Program-made: the position numbers and the translations under genes
The notes under the pieces: model-generated
The model's input: only the letters and a program-made list of their open reading frames with translations
Databases searched by the model: none
Told to the model about the DNA's origin: nothing
Part shown: one piece after another, positions 11,787 through 24,400 of the stretch
Layout of the letters: every line of letters starts with the position of its first letter
Position numbering within the stretch: the first letter of the stretch is position 1
DNA from: Cunninghamia lanceolata
Lineage: Eukaryota; Streptophyta; Pinopsida; Cupressales; Cupressaceae
NCBI GenBank assembly: GCA_027924645.1
Contig: BSBN01001198.1
Span: 1,116,001-1,180,000, forward strand
DNA length: 64,000 bases
Reading direction: 5' to 3'

Positions 11787-12892
11787 TGTTGATAACTGAG
11801 AGGGGGGTGAATCAGTTATCTTAATTAATTTAACTTTCTGTTCTTCTTTAACAACTAGTGCAACATCAAAACAAATAAGCATCCATAACCATGAAAGTAG
11901 AAACAAAATCAATACACATAACACAATGATTTTGACGTGGAAAAACCTGTTAAGGGAAAAACCACGGGGTGACTAACCCAAGATTGTATTCTCTGTTGAA
12001 AGAATAGAAGTACAAAATGTCACTTGCCAATTAGGGATCACTACCTGAGCACACTGCTCACAAGAGGCTCACTACCTACAAGAGACTCACTGTCTACAAG
12101 TTATAAAAAAAGTAACAAGATACGTGAACTGATGAGAAGCATCCACACATGCTGAGGTTTAGTTCCGGTTAGGCTCAATACACTGATCTACTGCACTTCA
12201 TTCTTCCTCTTCTTTGGTGCTGCTGTCCTGTCACATACCAGACTTGTATTACTGTTTCCACACTGCTCTATGCTTTTCTTCGCACTTCACCATACACACC
12301 ACACACTCTTTCTCATCAAAATCCATCTGGTATATATATCCGTACAAAGGATTTCAATATCTTTCTAGTCAGTATCCAGAATACTCAATATTTTCTCAAC
12401 CTTTGGTCTGTCGACTGAAGCCTTGCTTACCAAGTGATGTGTATCAAGAAGATGCTTATAGAATTCATCAATCATGTCAGCCAATCATGAATGATACCTC
12501 AAGAAACTTGATCACCATTAATATCTCATCTGGATTAAGGTCTGATGCTCTGCCGGTCAGTTCTTCCTCAGTCTACTCTGCCAAATAGGAACCCAACACT
12601 TAGGTGTTCATATCTTTTCACTCTTTCATCACCGGAGGTTCAATATCTGGAATGTGTTAGTCATGGTACTCCTCTTGTCTTCCCCAAGTCTGCACTTTAT
12701 TGAGATACTTCCTCTGAGAGATCCAGACCCGACTGTCAGACCTTGTTGCATGCTCTGTTCTTGGTCACCTGACCAAAGTTATTTTCAATCTAACTTCCAG
12801 TATAGACACACCATGTCCTGTGGATGTGTGGGATGGACTTTGTTGCCATCAATGACAACACTCATGAAGCCAGATAGTGTCTCTTGCCAATA
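11787..12892 (-). repeat. 5' LTR of the non-autonomous element
   Basis: 1,106 bp partner of 5365-6471. The terminal CA (plus strand) has become TA at 12891-12892. TATA box TATATATAT is at about 12331-12339 (minus), so the RNA would start a little to the left and run through the PBS at 11784. The AGTGAG minisatellite (12035-12100) and U5 motif (11931-11970) are kept. Confidence 0.93.
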
Positions 12893-14760
12893 GATTACAC
12901 GTGCCATCCACAACACTTATCCACTAACAGCTAAATGGTATAATTACCATTTTACTATTACTCCCAATATGAACTCAACTTCCCAACACACCCTTACAAT
13001 CCCAAATGCTTCCAAGATAACCATTCAAGTGATTATTCATATTCCCTGCCCTATAGCAAGGTATGTGAATCCTTAATCAATTCAACATCTAGAATTATTG
13101 CATTGTATAAAATAATAGCTTTCTATACATTAGAGTCATCTTCGTGGGATCATGGAATCAGTTGCACTAAAGACTCGTCTCGTGGCTTACCAAAAGACAA
13201 CAACTAAAGGACTCAAGATAGAAGAGTTGACACTCCAACTACCTTGTTGCAACAACTATTTAATCACCTTAAGCATCCCATGTGTTCTCCTACTAAAGAC
13301 AAGAAGGTACTACTAGAGGGTTTCCACAATAACCCAAGAGGACAAACATAACTAAACCTTAACTTTCTTTACTACAACCCATCACAAGGCTTCACTATAG
13401 AGTTCTATGCACAAGGACATATGTTGCTCCCAAGGGTGATTCTCCACCTTAACAAGACATAAAGGTAGGCAAAAATCCAACGAAACAAGGCTGCAAGGAA
13501 AGGATCAAGTTGCTCTTAGGTTATTATTTAATAAGCCATTAGGGAATTACCCCACAACTAGATCTTACTCCTTGACTATCATAGCATGGTTCAACATCAT
13601 GCAAGCATACCATCTTAATACCATCAACTACATGAGGTATCTCCTTTAAGTGATTATATCATAATACAATTAGTGCCAAGAGTAGTGCATAACTTTTATT
13701 ACACACTAGACACCAATATGCTACAAGGAGGTTATCTTGACATGGCACAATAAGTGTCACAAGATTCACAACAAGGAAGTGGTTCTCGAAGCCACTACTA
13801 TCCTTCCACTTAAACAAAAGGCATACAAAAAAGCTAGCCATAAAAGGCCTTTCACACCATACTCTTTTAATGTCCACTACCCCTATCCTCAAGATGAGGG
13901 TACCAAGCAAATCTTACAAGATAATATACCATTTTATCCTCTTATCACTCTTCAAGTGATAATTGACCATCAGGGTAACTTAATCCTAAGTCAAGTCAAA
14001 GGATACCTAAAGAACAACTCCTTTGTATCACTACTAAGGGTCTCCTAATCAAGATAGAAACTTACCCTACAATACATAGGTTATCTAAACAACACAAGGT
14101 GGGGAAAAAATGTAATGGGGTACATAAGTCTTAGACAAAGGTTAGTGTACCATTCTAATACATTGCTTTCTTCCTACAAGGTAGGGTACACACAACTCAA
14201 CATCCTCATAAAAGGGTAAGTCTCATATGACGTGATAGTACTCACAACATGAATCATGCCACTAAAACATTCACAAGGGCAAACCTTCAAGGTTTCTATA
14301 AGAGGTAACTTTACCATAACACCACTTTTCCAAGGGTGCAGTTCTGTAGGTTGACAATGATCTCTATAAAAGGATCAAATTATTCCTTTGAACTAGGACA
14401 AGGAAAGACTTTACTAGGATGAAACACTTAGCAATACCTAAACAATTAACCTCCGTATAGGATAACATTATCAAGAGTTGGCTAACTCTCAAAATCAGGA
14501 CTTGTATGGTCCTTTAATTACTTTATTCGGCGAGATTGCATTCCCCAAATACCTACGACACCAAGTCGTACATGGGGGGGTTAGTAGAAGCAAAAATCAA
14601 GGGAATCTAGTCATTCCCATGCAAGGTGTCCTATGAAATCATTGCTAAGCAAGCTAGAGTTAGACACATGACTCAGGTACGCATGACCAACAAGTGGCCC
14701 AACACAAACACTTGTACACACCCAAAGTTCCCAGTTTTTGAAACATGGGCTCTTATCAAA

Positions 14761-14848
14761 TGTCATGCCCACATTTTCCATGTGGTCATGACACAAAAAC
14801 CACATGTCATGCCCACATTCACCATGTGGTCATGACACGAAAAACCAA
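14761..14848. repeat. Two tandem 44 bp units, each a hairpin
   Basis: Units 14761-14804 and 14805-14848 differ at few positions. Each contains TGTCATGCCCACAT, a short loop of about five bases, then ATGTGGTCATGACA, i.e. 14 bp arms with one mismatch. The duplication therefore gives two identical stem-loops side by side in the interior of the LARD-like element. Confidence 0.85.
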
Positions 14849-16062
14849 AATTTTCTAAACCTGATGCCAGAACCCCCTCGTACGCATCATGCGCGCTTGA
14901 CAACAAGTGCACCTAACATTGTTGTAAGTACAAACAACATTAATCATGCCACATTGAAATGATGAATAAGTCTAAGAAGACAAGGAATCATGAAACTCCT
15001 TTCATGTCCTGCCAAAATGGGGGTTAACCTAACAGGTTAGGCGTCGCAACATGCATCGCTAAAAGGGAAGATCTCCTTCTAGAGGAAGTCCCTGGTTTCC
15101 TCTATCAAGTTTTCTATAGTTTTAGGTTTAAACCCTAGATTAGGATTATAGTTTAACCAATGTGTTTCAATTCGGTTAAGAAAACTGATTGATTAAAACC
15201 AACGTTGAACTATAGGTTTTCTAAAATAATGTTCAACGACTATAGTCTAGATTTAAATGAATAAATACAAAATCTAAGAAAAGCATAAGGGAACTTTAAA
15301 TGCTTAGGAGGTAAATAATAATTAAACCAATAAATTAAATGGAACCCAACCAAGAGGGAGAAATTTCTTAGTCAAAATCTTTCCAATTTACTATAGTTTC
15401 CCCTAGGTAAACATTTCGGCAGCATAACGTTGCATTTCGACTAAGGAACTTATACAAGATTTAAAACAAATTAAACAAATTAAACATCTTTATAATATCA
15501 ACTATAGGATTTAACATTTACATTAAATCAATTTAAAATATACAATTCAAACTATAGCACTAGAACATTAACTTAAATCAATTAAATTATCAATAACAAC
15601 TATAGGAACTATAAAGAAATGATTTAGTTAAATGGATTAATATTCAACTATAGTTCCAATGCAATAAATTTAAGTCAACCTCCCTAAGCAAGTTTAAAAA
15701 AGATAACAAGGGGTTAGAGGTTTAATCCACTCTCTAACCCTAGGGCATCACAAAACCCTAAAAAAAAAGTTTATAAAAGCAAGCTTAAGTCCTATTTTCT
15801 CTCACAAGTCTAACTTTTGTTCTGGTTGGTTGTAGGTTCAAATTGTAAGGGAGTGGGAAAATCCCTTCCCCAAGTGGGAAGACATTTTCCCCCAAAAGGA
15901 AGTTTCTCTAACAATTGTTTATGTATTATTTTGTTTTCTAATATTTCTTTTTGTTTCTATAAGTTTAAAATGTATTTTCTATAAAGTTTTAATTGTTGCA
16001 TAGGTTTCAATTTTCTCCATGCTTTCTAAAAGGATTAAAAGTTTGGATTCAAAAGTATTACC

Positions 16063-16250
16063 AATTTTAAGCTCCAAAAAGAGTTATTTGTTTTCAAAAT
16101 AAAAGAAAAGAACTCTCTAGTTTTTACACAGAGAAGAGTTATTCATGAATATATATATATATATAATTTTAAGTTCCAAAAAGAGTTATTTGTTTTCAAA
16201 ATAAAAGAAAAGAACTCTCTGGTTTTTACACAGAGAAGAGTTATTCATGA

Positions 16251-16252
<2 letters not shown>
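16063..16252. repeat. Tandem duplication, ~102 bp unit
   Basis: 16063-16164 is repeated from 16165 with very few changes, each unit ending in a TA run; the second TA run has expanded to 16290. Looks like slippage or unequal exchange at the TA tract. Confidence 0.9.

Positions 16253-16290
<38 letters not shown>
16252..16290. repeat. (TA)n microsatellite
   Basis: About 38 bases of TA dinucleotide at the end of the second tandem unit. Confidence 0.9.
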
Positions 16291-16292
<2 letters not shown>

Positions 16293-16814
16293 AACAACAT
16301 ATATTTAAGTAAACTACTGATAACAAATAGAGAGTGGGAGAGTATATATATATACCACACAAAACTTAATATCTAAATAGGGCCGGAATAAAATTTAGCA
16401 GGGACTGTGTCAAAGCCTTAAACAGAACTGAGAGAAATGCAGAGGCATTTTATTTTAACAGAGGGTTTTAAAATAGTAAACAAAGTGCATTAATATTTGA
16501 AGAGGCGTTTTGAAAATTAATAGGTATTGATAAAAAAATTAGAGAAGGTTCTTTTTTTTTAAAACAAAGAGAGGCTAAGAGCTGAGGGTGGCAAGGCTGC
16601 GTGGCCAGCGGCTTGTAATGGCCGCTGCTCATGCTGGTCGGGGGGCAGGGCTCCCTCCCCACTCCCACATAGCTTAAATCTTTGTGGAGGTGAGTCGGGG
16701 GTCCCGTGGGAAGTGTAGCGGCCAACGACATGTTTTTTTTGTTAATACCTTTTGATCACCCACACTTTGATTTGGATATAAATTATAACATTTAAAAATT
16801 ATTATATTTTCTAT

Positions 16815-19800
16815 AATATATATATATATAATTCATTAATATTATCTCTGTATTTTCCAAAAAGAAAACCAGAGAACAAAATAATAAAAACAGTAAGATT
16901 AAAATAGATATATATAACCATATGCTTATTTTATTATTATTATTATTTTTATATCAACTATTTCAAACAAATATAGTTATTTATTTCTTTTCCATAATGT
17001 AAAAGAGAGAAAAAAAGCATATATATATATATTATTTTTTTTGAAAAAAATAATTTCATGACACTAATAAGTTCTTTTAGATCTAATGACCCTCAAGAGG
17101 GAGGGAGAGATATTTAAGTGATTTCTTATTTCAAATAATGAACTAACCTAGAGTAACTCATCATTTATTTATTCATTTGCAACCAAGTAATCATCATTAA
17201 AATAATATAGGGGAGAAAGAGAGAGAATCATTTACTTATTCCTAGCCTTACAACATTGCAAATTTTGACAACAACATAAGGTCAAAGAATCTTTCTCTCA
17301 TTATTTCTTTCAGATAATTACAACTTTTTTTAAGAGAAGGAACATTCAAAGGAGATCACAAGGGAAGGTATTTTAAAAAAACACAATCTAACTACCCATT
17401 TACAAAGCTCTTTGAGATTAGGCTTTTACATAGCCATTACATCAACCTTAAGGCACTAAACATAGACTATGATCCACAAGGAGACTCTTTCTCCTTTTCT
17501 TCCTTCTTAGCCCAAAACCTGCAAAAAGTCATAATAACACAACAAACCCAATGGAAGTTCTCACCACCCAACCATAGGATTACTCACAAGCCTCCCCCGA
17601 TATAGGAGGCCTATAAGTAACCTTGAAATACACACAAACACAAGAAGCAACCACACACACAAGCAAAGAAGTTCATTCCCAACCAAAGATAACCCACAAC
17701 ACAAAATCCATAAACTATGGATTTGAAACAAGGGGAGAGAGTGGACTACTCTCCTCAAGGGGAAATACATCAATACCAACTTACTCATTTCTTCAACACT
17801 TCTTTCTCATATTTCAAGTTAACCATTTTCTCCTCAATGTCCTCTCATGTTACAACTTAACCATCATAATATTTCAATAATCACAAGGAGGCACTCTTGC
17901 CTTTCACATATAACCAAAACCTCAAAATAAGGCCTCAAGCCAAAACAACTCCTCTTAAGGAGTGATCTTTCCCCGAGGAGGTTCTCACCTCTCTCCAAAC
18001 CCCAAATACGTGGCAAGCTTCTTCCACATAGGTGGTGAGCATTTTCCATAAACAACCCATCCCAAAACATTAACACAAAAACAACAACACAAACAAATAA
18101 AAGCATACAAATGCATACATTACATAAGCAAATAAACAACTACTAAAAGCTTGAAGACTCTTGAGAGCTTACCTCTCAAGCTCTTCAAGTTTTAAGGAGT
18201 TGAAGAAGATCTACTCAAGAGTTCTCCAACATTTCAAAAAAATTCTCTCCAAGACCCAAGCTCTTTCCCAAATCCAAGACCAAAAAGAAAAAAAAAAGAA
18301 CCCCTCTCCTCTAAACAAGAGGACTATAAATAGGCTTTTCTCACAAGCCTTGATGAATGAGAAGGTGACACTTGTCATCTTATCCTTCATCCACACAACC
18401 CTCTCACAACCCCACAAGAATGAGGAGGTGACACTTGTCAACTTCCCATTCAACTATGCTACACATTCTCCCACAAATGCTCTCAGACATGTGTGAGAGC
18501 ATTGGAAGAGGGGATCACACATGGGAGACCCCACTTGTGCTCACACATGTGTGAGAGAATAGGGAAGAGGTCTCACACACGTGAGGGCTTTGGAAGCTTC
18601 CAAAGCACTCGATGACAAGGGTGTTAACTTACCCTAGGTGAGTGGGGTTAGTTAAGGTGGGATGGTGACTTGCCACCCACCTTTCACATATCCCAAACTT
18701 GTCACCTTACTCTAGGCGTAAGTTAAGGTGACCATACAAGGGTTACATCAAGAGTTAACAAGCTAAAAATGACCCTAGACCCTAGGGGTATGACCTAGGG
18801 TCATTAATTAATCATAATTAATACAACAGGGCTAATAAATCCACTCTCAAAAGGTGCATAAACATTTAGCACGAATTTTGTGCAAACCAAAACAATACAA
18901 CATTACAAACTTTCAAGGTGAACAACCAATAAAGTGAAATTTTACAAAAATATCATCAATTAAAAAGCCCTTAAATTATAAGAACAAAAATAAACATGTG
19001 GATGGCAACTCATCATCCACCTCACTACTAGACATCCTTAGAAGACTCATAAATCAAAGTGCACAATTAAAACACATTACAATCATTCCAATTTCAACAA
19101 TAACCTTAATCCACCTTAGGGATTAGGTTGGCATTACTAGTTAAATACATGAGTTACTTAGTAGACCTCCAAAATTCCATTGGCTATGGAAATACCTACA
19201 CACTTCAACACACACATTAATATGTCCAACGTATAAATAGCCAAATCAACAAGAATTATACACACATAGAGTCACTCAACAACCAAGTGTTTCAAACACA
19301 ATACAGTCACTTTCAAATATCAATGCATAGCCTTATCTCAACCTTTTCACAATTTATTTCCTAATCATCAAAATTAGGTGTTCTAATAACCATTGCAACA
19401 ATTCAATCCCACTTAGAATATTATAATTTAATTACAAATCATTTCACAATAATCAAGGAGTAACATAATCAACCACATTACAAACTTATCCCTATGTTCA
19501 AGGATATAATCCTACAACACTAAAATCCATTCATATTCATAATTGAAATAATGAATGGCAAGGCAAAACATATTTCATCTAAAAAAATTGAGAATTAATA
19601 TAATCATTTCTAACCAATTCATCACAGTCAAATCATATATAATTTATCAAGTCATGTATCTTGCATACCAAATCAACACAACTACCTTATAAATAGATTC
19701 ACAACAACACCAAAATGACTCTAGGACAAGGTCACCATACCATAAAAAAACCTAACCCTGGGTAAGACAATACAACAGGTCTAATAGTGCCACTAAAACA

Positions 19801-19823
19801 GTTGCACAAGGATGGGCCTCACA
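16815..19823 (-). repeat. Long terminal repeat, copy 2 (5' LTR of the LARD-like element)
   Basis: Partner of 421-3452. Right end is CCTCACA at 19823, followed by TATAC. The two copies differ by many point changes and small indels, so the insertion is old, older than the nested element whose LTRs are much closer to each other. Frames inside it match the frames in copy 1 only because the DNA is duplicated. Confidence 0.7.
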
Positions 19824-19828
19824 TATAC

Positions 19829-20159
19829 AAACTTGTGTAATTAATTAAAAATTATATATATAGACACACATGAACAAGTGAACATGTACATATATACGTT
19901 AACTTAGATAAAAATTAAAGTTCACCTGTCCACTGACATGGTCAGACGAAGAACATGTGTGTATGTGCTCTCCTCTCAAACTAGGAGTCACGTGCTACAT
20001 CCACCTAGACACATGCATGAATACATGTAAAAAAATAAAAATAATTTTGAGTTATATAATTTATAAAAATGTGAATTGTACATGGTTCCAATGAAGTTAC
20101 ATACTACATGTATTTATTTAAAACTTAAAAAACTTAAAATTATATGTACATATATACCT
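19829..20159. other. Unassigned AT-rich flank
   Basis: No gene or element recognised. Contains several short (TA)n and ACATGTACATATATA-like runs. Confidence 0.4.
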
Positions 20160-21430
20160 GAGTCACCTCTGCATCCTCAATGTCACCTTCTGCAATTATG
20201 TATAATCCACCAACTCCTCTGTAGTCCTACCCTGGACTAGCTCTACCAATGATGTGTGTAGTGGACTATGCAAGTGAGATTGCATCGACTCTGAAGAGAG
20301 CATCTCCATAAAACCTAGACCTCTCACAACCTTCTCGCATATATCAATAGATGTCTAAGCACCTGGAGTAGCAAATGACTGCGCACCTATAGCAAGATAA
20401 TCATCAGCCTGTGTATGCACTTGTGATGAATCGGTAGAATTGCGGCGGGTAGGTGCCTCATGTGCCCCTCCAGATGATCTAGTAGGATCCATATCAGAAT
20501 GCCATGATTGAGCTACAGGAGTCTAAAAATCTCCACACCACTGACCCACAAATGAACTAACATCTGCTAAGGGGATCCCCAACTGTGATGAGATCACATG
20601 ATAAGCTCTCATCAAGTCGTCAAACAATCTATAACCTATATCCCTCAAACTCTGGACATCACATGCAATGTGGTCTGTATCATCCAAAGACGGGATGCCT
20701 GTCACGACATATGCATTTGAATCAACAAGTGACCTACGTGGATGTCTTATCAAGTATGGACCCACATAATCTGTAGATATGCATTGAGGCTGGACTGCAA
20801 TATCAATAATACTATCAAATTCTTCCCGTTGGGAAGCAATGACAACCTCATCGGCAATAGGGCTTATGGCTGAAGAGATGACAAGCATCCTCTGCCCAAC
20901 CAAGGCCCTGTAATCTATGGGTTGTCGATTTGCACGATGGTAAGCATCCCTATCACAAACCCTACCATGCCACTCCCTCAAATGACCTAGTAAATCCAAA
21001 TAGTTGATGTTGAGGCCTAAATGGACCTCAACGTATCACTGTTGTGTAAAATATAATGGAATTTAGTCATTATTTAGATAGCGATCATGTGCTACAAGAA
21101 ATCGTGGATATATCAAAGGGGCCAGCCTACGACATATGCATCTAGTCACCTGATATGCCCTGACCTAAGATCTGGTGGAGTACTATGGAAAACATTGAGT
21201 TTTGATAGTTTCCTTTGGCACTTTGCTCTAGACTGTGCTCAAAGGAACATCACCTGATACTCGATCCCTCATCTAGGCAAGGATAGTTTCTAACTATCTA
21301 ATGGTGACTAAACTCTATAAAATCATATTACAATTACTTCTATACACCCCAGTGGTAGAAGGGTCATTTAAAATCTGTCTCAATCTCTGAATCTCAGAAT
21401 TAGTATGTGTCCAAAGCATATCCATATCGG
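20160..21430 (-). pseudogene. Decayed coding remnant of unknown type, possibly transposon-derived
   Basis: The best frame runs 20999-20523 (158 residues, no ATG at its left end) and reads on in frame past the TAG at 20523 into a Ser/Thr/Pro-rich stretch to about 20170. Upstream (21430-21000) protein-like sequence continues with several stops. Codon use and GC content are clearly higher than in the AT-rich flanks, so this was once coding. Features are an EWHGRVCDRDAY motif, a QRMLVISSA segment and a low-complexity C-terminus. The layout (compact domain then Ser/Pro tail) is reminiscent of plant mobile domain transposon proteins, but I cannot confirm that; treat as unidentified. Confidence 0.45.
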
Positions 21431-24400
21431 TGTGCACTATGCACAAAAAATAATTAAGCTCTAATTTTAATTCAAGCACATGTACATAGGTCTAAAATAA
21501 TATTGCATCCTTTCCTAAATCTCAAAATAATGATGATGCACAATTTTAGAAGGTATAAATCTAATTTAACCTAAAACTAATGAAGACAAATTTAAACCCT
21601 AAAGTGAAACTAGAGGTATGATGTTAAATCAAATAAATTTTCATAATAAAAATATGACTTGAAAAATGAACTCTACCTAATGTTAATTTAGAATAATTAA
21701 AAAATGCATATACATTGAAACATAAATCAACCTTTAAACTAGTAAATGGATTAGCTCTAGAACATGATGATTGAACATAAATGAACATGATAATTTAGGA
21801 TTTCAATTGATCATGAATAGATTAAATTCACTTAACTAGATTTATCCAAAGAGCTTGAGTATGAATGCTAATACATTGAAATTTAGCTAAGGACTTCAAA
21901 GTGCAAAAATTTTCCCATGTGAGAAAAGATTGAGTTTTATCTAACCATTGAATGGCTTCATTTTTACTTTGAAAGAAGCACTAAAGAGATTTTGATCATG
22001 GGGAACTTTATATTTACTACAAAATATTGGTCTACCTTATATATCTAATTGGTAGGATCAATACCATCAAATTTGGGAAATTCTAGTTTGGGGGTATTAG
22101 AAATTACATTTATTTTGGAACATGAATCCATCTATGTATTGATAGAGGACTAACTCTTGTTTGAAACTTATGTGCATGTTCCAAAAATCTCTCAACTACA
22201 CTCTAGCATTTCTTTGAACTGAGCTTTGGTGGACAATTACATAGTTGGTCAATTAAATATCACGGATAGATTTAAAAAGAGCTCAAGAGGAAGAAAAAAG
22301 GCTATTGTCAAATTATATGAGAAAATGATTAGGATATGTTCAGATGATTAAAAACATCTTTGTGTGCAAGTAGATGAGGGAAATATGAGATTAGGCCAAA
22401 AAAGGGTTATCTGAGGGCCACTACCATCTCCTCCTTGAGGAAATAGATCCTCCCCCAGCTGAGGATTTAATTTGGTGCAACAAAATTAGATATGCTTTCT
22501 TTCTCATCAAACCATGTGACAATAACATGCCACCATTGTTGTGTATCTCACTTGATTAAATTATAAAAAATAATCTAAGGCTCTCTATTATGTCATTTTA
22601 GATTTACCATTTCTACTCTTGGGTAGATCATGGATTCACACTATGGTTGTAGTCCCATCTAACTTCCATTAGTCTAATAGGTTTTTTCCTAACAATAAAA
22701 AGTTTACAATCAAAGTTGATCCACATCCTCTCTAATATTTTTAATAGATCTGGATCTTGGTCATTAGGATCTTCCTTCTACATTTTCTACTAATTGTAGC
22801 TTCATACCCACTTCTTAAGCTAAATAATTTGCAATATTATCACCTCAAATATAAATGATGTTTTGAAAGGTCACTTGTCTTCTTCTAACACATTCCATAA
22901 TGATGATTGGCGATCCTTAAAATTCAGGTCTCTTCTTTCATACATGTGCTCGTACAAAGTAGATCTCTCTCACTTTGAAATTCTATATTTTATATTCTAA
23001 ACCCTCCACATAAAAATATTCTAATAATCCCAATAACTATTTATCCTCAAGGAGTGAATTCATTTACAATGAAAATTTATTTTGGGTCCCCCATGTCTAA
23101 TCAATTGGAGGGGTTGACTAGTTTATTGAAGACTATGAAGCTTATATCAACACATAAAATCTAACTTTACACACTAGATCTGCTTGGGTATGATTTTTAC
23201 TTAGCAATACAATTGAGATAGCTAGAATCTTGTTCTATTTTTTGATTTCTAGTGTATAAATTCCTAGCTCAAGTGTACAATGAACATAAGAGCATTAGGT
23301 TTTTTGTATTCTATGATGAGATGTTTTATGTTGGCCTTTCTTTTTTTCCTAATTTTATTATGAATCACCTAAACCACATAAGATGTGCATATGTTATAAA
23401 TTAGTCTCATTATATATAGCTATTGAGCATTTAACACTAGTCTAAGCTCATGAGCATGACAAAGGTGCTAGGAGTATCCATAATTTAAATATATATGTTC
23501 TATCTAAATGGAGAATTAAATAATCAATAAATGTATGGGAATGATATTCATCTCCCCAACCATATACCTTTTGAATTGACCATACTATGGTACTAGGCCA
23601 AGTCTTTAATAGATATCATATGGCATCACATTTACAAATGTGCCCAAATCAGTTCAAGGTAGTCAAGATTAAATTCTTTGCAAAGACTCCTTATAAATAT
23701 TCAATGTTTTATATATTTTGGTTGATTCCTTAGGTCATATAAATATTCAATGTTTTATATACTTTGGTTAATTCCTTAGGTCATGTCAGTGCTTCAAATT
23801 TTAGAATTTTCTTTTCATTAGAGTTGAATTACATTAAATAATGACACATTTTCTTTAGTTCATTTTATGTCCTCAACTATGTTATAACATAGGTCTTTTA
23901 TTGATCTAAGGTATTATCCATATTGGATGGTTGTATATTTCCTTTTTATATTTGGGATACATTTGAACCCTTTGGTGGGGTTGATTTTTTCTTGCATTAA
24001 GATTTAGATGAAATGTGAGGGAAATTCACTAGGGTTAATGTTGTCAATGGTTTATTTTTGTTTCTTCTCAAAGTATGATTTGCACCCTTATGGTGTTAAT
24101 CATAACCATGAACATAATATATATTCCTCAAGCTCATATTATTCTTATCCAAGAACATTGTGTATTTTAACATGAAGGCATGCCTCTAGAACTTTTGTAT
24201 CTAGTTTTACCTTGAATTTTTACATTGCATCTATCTAGAACAAGTTTGGTTCCAATCTAATAGTGCTTCCCCATTTATAGACAATTGAAATGAACTCAAA
24301 GGAATTAAAATTTTAAAGAGTACAAGAAAGAGATAACTTTAAATCTAATATTTAATATATCAATCACAAGAGTCTAATGATTATTTACTCTAGTCTTATG

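Larger units (their letters stand above)
5365..12892 (-). mobile_element. Non-autonomous Sirevirus-like Copia element with an unknown ORF in place of pol
   Basis: Complete element of 7,528 bp read on the minus strand. LTRs at 5365-6471 and 11787-12892 both start TGTTGATAACTGAG and end CCAACA or CCAATA on the plus strand. Target duplication is GATCA (5360-5364) and GATTA (12893-12897), one mismatch. PBS complement GCTTTGATACCA is at 11773-11784, two bases from the LTR; the polypurine tract CAAAGGGGGAGAT (6472-6484, minus) abuts the other LTR. The interior (5.3 kb) has a decayed gag-like ORF with zinc knuckles, then a ~1,050-codon ORF of unknown family; protease, integrase, RT and RNase H are absent. 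LTR layout matches the Sirevirus-like element at 28742, a plausible source of trans-acting enzymes. Confidence 0.9.
12898..16814. other. Interior of the LARD-like element, right part (non-coding)
   Basis: About 3.9 kb with only scattered frames of 60-105 codons that match no family I know. It holds two tandem hairpins (14761-14848), a tandem duplication (16063-16252), a TA microsatellite (16252-16290) and a GC-richer patch at 16570-16735 that stands out from the AT-rich surroundings. As 5' part of the element's RNA it would contain the leader and packaging signal; no PBS is evident by eye. Confidence 0.5.
421..19823 (-). mobile_element. LARD-like LTR retrotransposon with ~3.0 kb LTRs, carrying a nested element
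   Basis: Two direct repeats of about 3.0 kb (421-3452 and about 16815-19823) bound a 13.4 kb interior. Removing the nested 7.5 kb insertion leaves about 5.8 kb of interior without any recognisable gag, protease, integrase or RT on either strand. The repeats end in CCTCACA on the plus strand, and the interior next to copy 1 starts with a pyrimidine tract whose complement GGGGAGGAGGA is a good polypurine tract, so the element reads on the minus strand. Long LTRs plus non-coding interior is the LARD layout. I could not find a clear PBS beside copy 2 or an unambiguous target duplication (TATAC at 19824-19828 versus an AT-rich left edge), so the left repeat ends are approximate and a segmental duplication is not fully excluded. 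Confidence 0.6.

Noticed and set aside
14861..14880. PBS of the LARD-like element (minus strand TTCTGGCATCAGG)
   Set aside because: Matches a tRNA-type PBS only in part and lies almost 2 kb from the LTR edge.
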